18,438 bases of DNA from Desulfuromonadaceae bacterium (GTDB taxonomy: Bacteria; Desulfobacterota; Desulfuromonadia; Desulfuromonadales; UBA2294). The notes under the pieces are model-generated. The model was not told the origin of the DNA, did not search any database, and saw only the letters and a list, made by a program, of their open reading frames with translations. Positions 14,906 to 18,438 of this stretch are shown here, one piece after another. The stretch spans positions 1 through 18,438 of the forward strand of contig JAGXHN010000042.1 of the NCBI GenBank assembly GCA_024636225.1. The letters are read 5' to 3'. Every line of letters begins with the position of its first letter. Positions within the stretch are counted from its first letter, which is position 1. Made by a program: the position numbers and the translations under genes.

Positions 14906-15142
14906 ATGAAGGAACTGATTGAATTTATCGCCAGATCACTGGTGGAAAACCCCGACGCAGTAACGGTGTCCGAATCTGAAGAGGCTGACGGTTCTATTCT
15001 TGTCAAGCTGGCTGCAGCACAGGAGGATATGGGGCGAATTATTGGCAAACAGGGGCGTACCGCTAAGGCGATGCGGACGCTTTTAAACGCCAAAGCCACC
15101 CGTGAAAACAAAAGGGCTAACCTTCAGATATTGGAGTCATGA
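14906..15142 (+). CDS. khpA: KH-domain RNA-binding protein KhpA (YlqC family)
   Basis: A single KH domain of 78 residues: MKELIEFIARSLVENPD at the N-terminus and the RNA-binding GxxG loop as IGKQGR within GRIIGKQGRTAKAMRTLL. KhpA proteins bind RNA, often with KhpB, and are commonly encoded between rpsP and rimM, as here. ATG 14906 matches the usual family start and has AAGGAAGG upstream. An in-frame ATG at 14888 also has a good site (GGAG at 14876-14879, 8-base spacer) and would add six residues; the choice is not certain. The stop overlaps the rimM start by four bases (ATGA). Confidence 0.9.
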   Translation: MKELIEFIARSLVENPDAVTVSESEEADGSILVKLAAAQEDMGRIIGKQGRTAKAMRTLLNAKATRENKRANLQILES

Positions 15143-15675
15143 CTCTTTCTGAAAATGAACTGTTTGATTTCGGCACTGTGGTTGGCGTGCATGGTTTGCG
15201 TGGCGAGCTGAAAGTTGCTCCACATACGCCTGCCTCTGACTCTCTGATCTCGGCCCGATCGATCTTTCTGCGCGACCGCAATGGTGCCATTGAGCTGTAT
15301 GTCCCGCAACGGTCTGCTCCGCACAAAGGGAACCTTTTGTTGCGGCTTGAAGGGGTCGAATCGGTCGAACAGGCCCGGATGCTGGTCGGATTCTCTGTTT
15401 TAATGCAGCAGGTCGATTTACCGCAGCTTCCGGTCGGCAGATATTACTGGCACCAGCTTCAGGGGTTAGCCGTTTTCGATCGGCAGCGTGGTGATATCGG
15501 TTTTTTGCAAGGGATATTTTCAACCGCTGCACACGATATTTATGAAGTCAATGGTCCCTTTGGTGAGGTTCTGATTCCGGTTGTCGATCAGTTTATTATT
15601 GAAGTCGATCTTGACGGTAAGCGGATTCAGGTTGATCTGCCAGAAGGTCTGATCCCGGAGTCCGATGAAAATTGA
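15139..15675 (+). CDS. rimM: Ribosome maturation factor RimM
   Basis: RimM binds S19 and helps mature the 30S head. The 178-residue protein has the N-terminal RimM domain with [15 protein letters not shown] near residues 12-26 and a C-terminal PRC-barrel domain from about residue 95 ([12 protein letters not shown] to VDLPEGL). The ATG overlaps the khpA stop, and the end overlaps the trmD start by 11 bases. It is intact. Confidence 0.95.
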   Translation: MTLSENELFDFGTVVGVHGLRGELKVAPHTPASDSLISARSIFLRDRNGAIELYVPQRSAPHKGNLLLRLEGVESVEQARMLVGFSVLMQQVDLPQLPVGRYYWHQLQGLAVFDRQRGDIGFLQGIFSTAAHDIYEVNGPFGEVLIPVVDQFIIEVDLDGKRIQVDLPEGLIPESDEN

Positions 15676-16408
15676 TCTTCTGACCCTGTTCCCGGAACTG
15701 TTTGCGTCGCCGTTTGCCGCAAGTATCCTCGGTAAGGCTCAGGAGAAAAAGTTGTTGACGGTCGTGGCACATAATTTGCGCGACTGGGCGCAGGGGAAAC
15801 ACAAGGTGACTGACGACACTCCGTACGGCGGGGGTGACGGAATGGTCCTTAAACCTGAGCCGATAGCCCGGGCGCTGCGGGCACTACGGGCACAAACCCC
15901 GACGTCTCGGGTTCTGCTGATGACGCCGCAGGGGCGAACATTTTCGCAACAGGACGCAGAGCGCCTGAGTCGAGAACCGGGGTTGATTATACTCTGTGGT
16001 CGTTATGAAGGGGTCGATGAACGGATCCGGCCACTGGTCGATGAAGAACTCTCTATCGGTGATTTTGTTCTGACCGGTGGCGAGCCTGCGGCGATGGTCG
16101 TGGTTGACGCCGTTGCCCGACTCCTCCCTGGAGTCCTTGGTAGCAGTAGCAGCGCCGCGAGCGATTCGTTTTCAGATGGGTTGCTGGAATATCCGCAGTA
16201 TACGCGCCCGGCTGATTTTGAAGGAGAGCTTGTTCCCGAAGTGCTGCTGTCGGGTCATCATGCTGCGATTGATGCCTGGCGACGCCACGAGCAGTTGCGA
16301 AGAACATTTGAGAGGCGCCCGGATCTTTTGGACAGCGCAACTCTAAGTGATGACGATCAAGATTATGTTGCCCGTTTAATCAAGGGTGATGAGGAACACA
16401 GCAAGTGA
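15665..16408 (+). CDS. trmD: tRNA (guanine37-N1)-methyltransferase TrmD
   Basis: TrmD methylates G37 of tRNAs with a G at position 36, guarding the reading frame. The 247-residue SPOUT enzyme is intact, with [11 protein letters not shown] at 50-60, [10 protein letters not shown] at 111-120, [10 protein letters not shown] at 131-140, the catalytic-region aspartate D167 ahead of LEYPQYTRP (174-182), and [12 protein letters not shown] at 195-206. Its stop overlaps the next gene's GTG start as GTGA. Confidence 0.97.
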   Translation: MKIDLLTLFPELFASPFAASILGKAQEKKLLTVVAHNLRDWAQGKHKVTDDTPYGGGDGMVLKPEPIARALRALRAQTPTSRVLLMTPQGRTFSQQDAERLSREPGLIILCGRYEGVDERIRPLVDEELSIGDFVLTGGEPAAMVVVDAVARLLPGVLGSSSSAASDSFSDGLLEYPQYTRPADFEGELVPEVLLSGHHAAIDAWRRHEQLRRTFERRPDLLDSATLSDDDQDYVARLIKGDEEHSK

Positions 16409-16965
16409 GTTTACGCTCCCTGGCGGTGGTTTTACTGCATGCACCGGTGTTGGATCGGCGCGGTGATACGGTTTCATCTGCTGTAACCAATCTCGATCTG
16501 CACGATATCGCACGGTCGGCCAAAACCTTCGGTCTGGGTCGATTTTACGTGGTGACACCTCTGGCTGAGCAACAGAGGCTGGTGTTGCGCCTGCTCGACC
16601 ACTGGCTCGACGGGCACGGGGCTGAATACAACCCCAAACGTAAACAGGCGCTTGAATTGATTCGGGTCTGCGCAACAGTTGATGATGCTCTGGACGACTG
16701 GAGACGGGAACAGGGGGGTGAACCGTTGCCGATTCTGACCGGCGCAGCACAACAGGGTAATATGTCGTTTCGTGACCTGCGCAGCGCGATCGGTCAGCAA
16801 CCTGCCATGCTCCTGCTCGGGACCGGTTGGGGGATTGCACCGGAACTTTATGATCGCGGCTGGCCTGTCCTGTGCAACATCAAGGGGGCGGACGAATACA
16901 ATCATCTTCCGGTTCGGGCGGCTGCGGCGATCATGTTTGATCGTCTGTTGCAGAATCGAGAGTAA
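16405..16965 (+). CDS. SPOUT-family RNA methyltransferase (Methyltrn_RNA_4-like)
   Basis: The 186-residue protein belongs to the putative SAM-dependent RNA methyltransferase family found next to trmD in delta-proteobacteria and relatives. Signature regions are [18 protein letters not shown] near residues 26-43, FYVVTPL at 47-53, [18 protein letters not shown] in the middle, and the SPOUT knot-like [15 protein letters not shown] followed by [17 protein letters not shown]. Translation begins at GTG overlapping the trmD stop (GTGA), so the two are coupled. The RNA target is not known to me; coupling to trmD suggests tRNA or rRNA. Confidence 0.85.
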   Translation: MSLRSLAVVLLHAPVLDRRGDTVSSAVTNLDLHDIARSAKTFGLGRFYVVTPLAEQQRLVLRLLDHWLDGHGAEYNPKRKQALELIRVCATVDDALDDWRREQGGEPLPILTGAAQQGNMSFRDLRSAIGQQPAMLLLGTGWGIAPELYDRGWPVLCNIKGADEYNHLPVRAAAAIMFDRLLQNRE

Positions 16966-17049
16966 AATTAGTTCTACGTTATTGAAAACGTAAATCATTA
17001 CAAACAGAAATAAATCGGCCGGATTCAAACAGGCCTTGAGGAGGAAGTC

Positions 17050-17397
17050 ATGAATATCGTTGATCGTATCGGCATGGAGCAGATGAAGAAGAGCATCCCG
17101 GTTTTCAAGGGGGGTGATACTCTGCGTGTCCATGTTCGTATTATCGAAGGGGACAAACAGCGCGTCCAGGTCTACCAGGGTGTCTGCATCAAGCGGGTTA
17201 ATCGTGGTATCGGCTCCAGCTTTACCGTACGTAAAATCTCCAATGGTTTTGGCGTTGAGCGGATTTTCCCGCTGCATACTCCGTCTGTTGAGAAAATTGA
17301 AGTTGTCTCTGTTGGTCGTGTTCGACGCGCCAAGCTCTACTATCTGCGCAAATTGCAGGGTAAGGCGGCCAGAATTCGCGAGAAGCGCCAGAACTAA
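17050..17397 (+). CDS. rplS: 50S ribosomal protein L19
   Basis: The 115-residue L19 sits at the interface between the 30S and 50S subunits. [32 protein letters not shown] and [19 protein letters not shown] are family hallmarks, and length is normal. GAGGAGGA precedes the ATG. The 84-base leader includes a short inverted repeat, TACGTT/AACGTA, near 16977-16992, which could be an RNA control element. Confidence 0.97.
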   Translation: MNIVDRIGMEQMKKSIPVFKGGDTLRVHVRIIEGDKQRVQVYQGVCIKRVNRGIGSSFTVRKISNGFGVERIFPLHTPSVEKIEVVSVGRVRRAKLYYLRKLQGKAARIREKRQN

Positions 17398-17405
17398 ATT
17401 AATGC

Positions 17406-17438
17406 AGTCCGGATCGTGTTTTCTGCGGTCCGGACTTT
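17406..17438 (+). terminator. Hairpin between rplS and rnhB, possible partial terminator
   Basis: AGTCCGGA (17406-17413) pairs with TCCGGACT (17429-17436) around a 15-base loop, followed by only TTT. The short T-run makes it a weak terminator; it may reduce rather than stop transcription into rnhB, or stabilise the upstream message. Confidence 0.5.
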
Positions 17439-17464
17439 CATAATTCCAGTTGAGTGGAGCCGGT

Positions 17465-18103
17465 GTGACCGATATGCTCTTTCCTGAAGAGGAGATCGAT
17501 CCCTTTCGATTTGAAAGGGGAGCACACCAAAATGGTTATCGCGCTGTTGCCGGTGTCGATGAAGCGGGTCGCGGTCCCCTGGCCGGGCCTGTCGTTTCAG
17601 CTGCTGTGATTCTCCCGTTTGAATTCGATCTTCCCGGTTTGACCGATTCAAAAAAGTTGTCAGCGCTTCAGCGCGAACGACTCTACCCCATGATTCAGAG
17701 ACAAGCGGTCGCCGTCGGCATCGGTCTGGTCTCTGCCAGCATCATCGATCGTAACAATATCCTGCAGGCGACGCTGCAAAGTATGCAGCAGGCCATCTCT
17801 CGTTTGAACTTTGCTGCCGACTATCTTCTTGTCGACGGTATCTCTCTTGTCCCGACAACGATCCCGCAAGAAACCCTGAAAAAAGGCGATTTACGTTCCC
17901 TTTCCATCTCCGCAGCCTCGATAGTTGCCAAAGTCGTCCGCGACCGGATTATGCTGGCCTACGACAAGCAGTATCCTGAATACGGCTTTGCCATACATAA
18001 AGGGTACGGCACAGCCGCACACAAAGAAGCGATCGCCCGCTGTGGACCATCCCCTTTGCATCGTAAAACATTTCGTGGTGTCAAAGAGTATCTTCATGAC
18101 TGA
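17465..18103 (+). CDS. rnhB: Ribonuclease HII
   Basis: RNase HII cuts RNA in RNA-DNA hybrids and removes single ribonucleotides from DNA. The catalytic acidic residues are visible: D32 and E33 in GVDEAGRGPLAGPVV, D124 in LLVDG, and D160 in VAKVVRDR. The C-terminal YGFAIHKGYGTAAHKEAI is also diagnostic. GTG 17465 (212 residues) is preferred because GGAG at 17456-17459 lies 5 bases upstream; TTG 17450 and ATG 17474 are in-frame alternatives. The stop overlaps the yraN start by eight bases. Confidence 0.95.
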   Translation: MTDMLFPEEEIDPFRFERGAHQNGYRAVAGVDEAGRGPLAGPVVSAAVILPFEFDLPGLTDSKKLSALQRERLYPMIQRQAVAVGIGLVSASIIDRNNILQATLQSMQQAISRLNFAADYLLVDGISLVPTTIPQETLKKGDLRSLSISAASIVAKVVRDRIMLAYDKQYPEYGFAIHKGYGTAAHKEAIARCGPSPLHRKTFRGVKEYLHD

Positions 18104-18419
18104 ACGACGCTTGAAATTAGGTGCATGGGGGGAGGATCAGGCCGTTCTCTACCTGAGCCAAAGAGGAGTAAAAATTCTTCACAGAAACTATCGTACCCCG
18201 GTTGGTGAGATTGATATAATTGCCCGGTATAAAAAGCTTCTTCTCTTTATTGAAGTCAAGACGCGTCGCAGTGCTGTCTGCGGAGTTCCTGCCGAGGCGG
18301 TCGGGCCGGTTAAACAAAGACAGATTGTTCGCACGGCGCTCTGGTTTTTGCAGAAGGAGAAGCTGGCTAATCTGCAGCCCCGTTTTGACGTCATAAGTAT
18401 CCTGGGCGATGGTGAAAAC
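18096..18419 (+). CDS. yraN: YraN/UPF0102 family protein, cut off at the contig end
   Basis: The genuine sequence encodes 108 residues of a UPF0102 (YraN) protein, an endonuclease-like fold of unknown role often next to rnhB. Seen are GAWGEDQAVLYLSQRG near the start, the family motif NYRTPVGEIDIIAR with an acidic pair (E, D), and FIEVKTR. These give the E/D-x-E-V-K pattern of the restriction-endonuclease-like fold. The usual length is about 115-120 residues, so only the last ten or so are missing. The in-frame codons after 18419 (reading LSLIHI) come from adapter sequence and should be ignored. Confidence 0.9.
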
Positions 18420-18438
18420 CTGTCTCTTATACACATCT
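18420..18438. other. Nextera (Tn5 mosaic end) adapter left in the assembly
   Basis: CTGTCTCTTATACACATCT is exactly the 19-base reverse complement of the Tn5 mosaic end used in Nextera libraries. It is at the very end of the window, in the position expected for read-through of a library insert. Reverse-strand translations of this end begin with the adapter-derived MYKRQ and MCIRDR peptides, a known contaminant signature. Confidence 0.97.

Noticed and set aside
18117..18436. Minus-strand frames beginning MYKRQ and MCIRDR
   Set aside because: Their first residues are encoded by Nextera adapter sequence, a known artefact, and they are antisense to yraN.
1..18438. CRISPR arrays, insertion sequences, tRNA or rRNA genes
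   Set aside because: No regularly spaced direct repeats, transposase motifs, cloverleaf-like segments or rRNA signatures were seen on reading; the only tandem repeats are the heme modules.

Overview
The window looks like chromosome from a deltaproteobacterium of the Desulfuromonadales/Geobacter type. The evidence is a 21-heme and an 8-heme c-type cytochrome beside a large outer-membrane barrel, a System II (ResB/ResC) cytochrome c maturation pair, two sigma-54-type promoter matches, and a ribosome/tRNA operon (ffh, rpsP, khpA, rimM, trmD, second SPOUT methyltransferase, rplS, rnhB, yraN) in an order I associate with that group. The species cannot be named from this sequence. The last 19 bases are a Nextera transposon adapter, so the right edge is a contig end and not a biological junction.

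Layout. 1-159: intergenic, with a small perfect hairpin and no gene. 160-1993: purD and purE, two steps of purine synthesis. 2158-4487: resB and resC, which carry heme across the inner membrane and attach it to apocytochromes. 4500-11098: an electron-transfer block, all on the plus strand. It holds a 21-heme periplasmic or surface cytochrome, an NHL beta-propeller lipoprotein, an 8-heme cytochrome with an Ig-like N-terminal domain, and a ~770-residue outer-membrane beta-barrel. One sigma-54-type site precedes the first cytochrome and another precedes the barrel gene. The block ends at a clear intrinsic terminator (11126-11150).

11151-11885: a TrmN6-type adenine methyltransferase gene that begins directly at the end of that terminator. 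11960-12708 (minus strand): a translationally coupled pair, a small three-helix membrane protein followed by a DciA-like DUF721 protein. 12840-13103: a DUF3343 (Se/S-carrier-like) protein. 13122-18419: the housekeeping operon behind a near-consensus sigma-70 promoter, with tight overlaps (khpA/rimM, rimM/trmD, trmD/SPOUT, rnhB/yraN). ffh has a one-base deletion near its 3' end that replaces the usual C-terminal tail. yraN is cut by the adapter.

How the parts may work together. ResBC supplies the heme ligation that a 29-heme gene set needs. The two cytochromes, the NHL lipoprotein and the barrel have the composition of a trans-outer-membrane electron conduit, in which a barrel houses or passes cytochromes to the cell surface. 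Gene order and protein types are read from the sequence; assembly into one complex is inference. The two sigma-54-like sites would put the cytochrome genes and the barrel under related control, and the leaders they would produce contain hairpins that suggest further RNA-level control.
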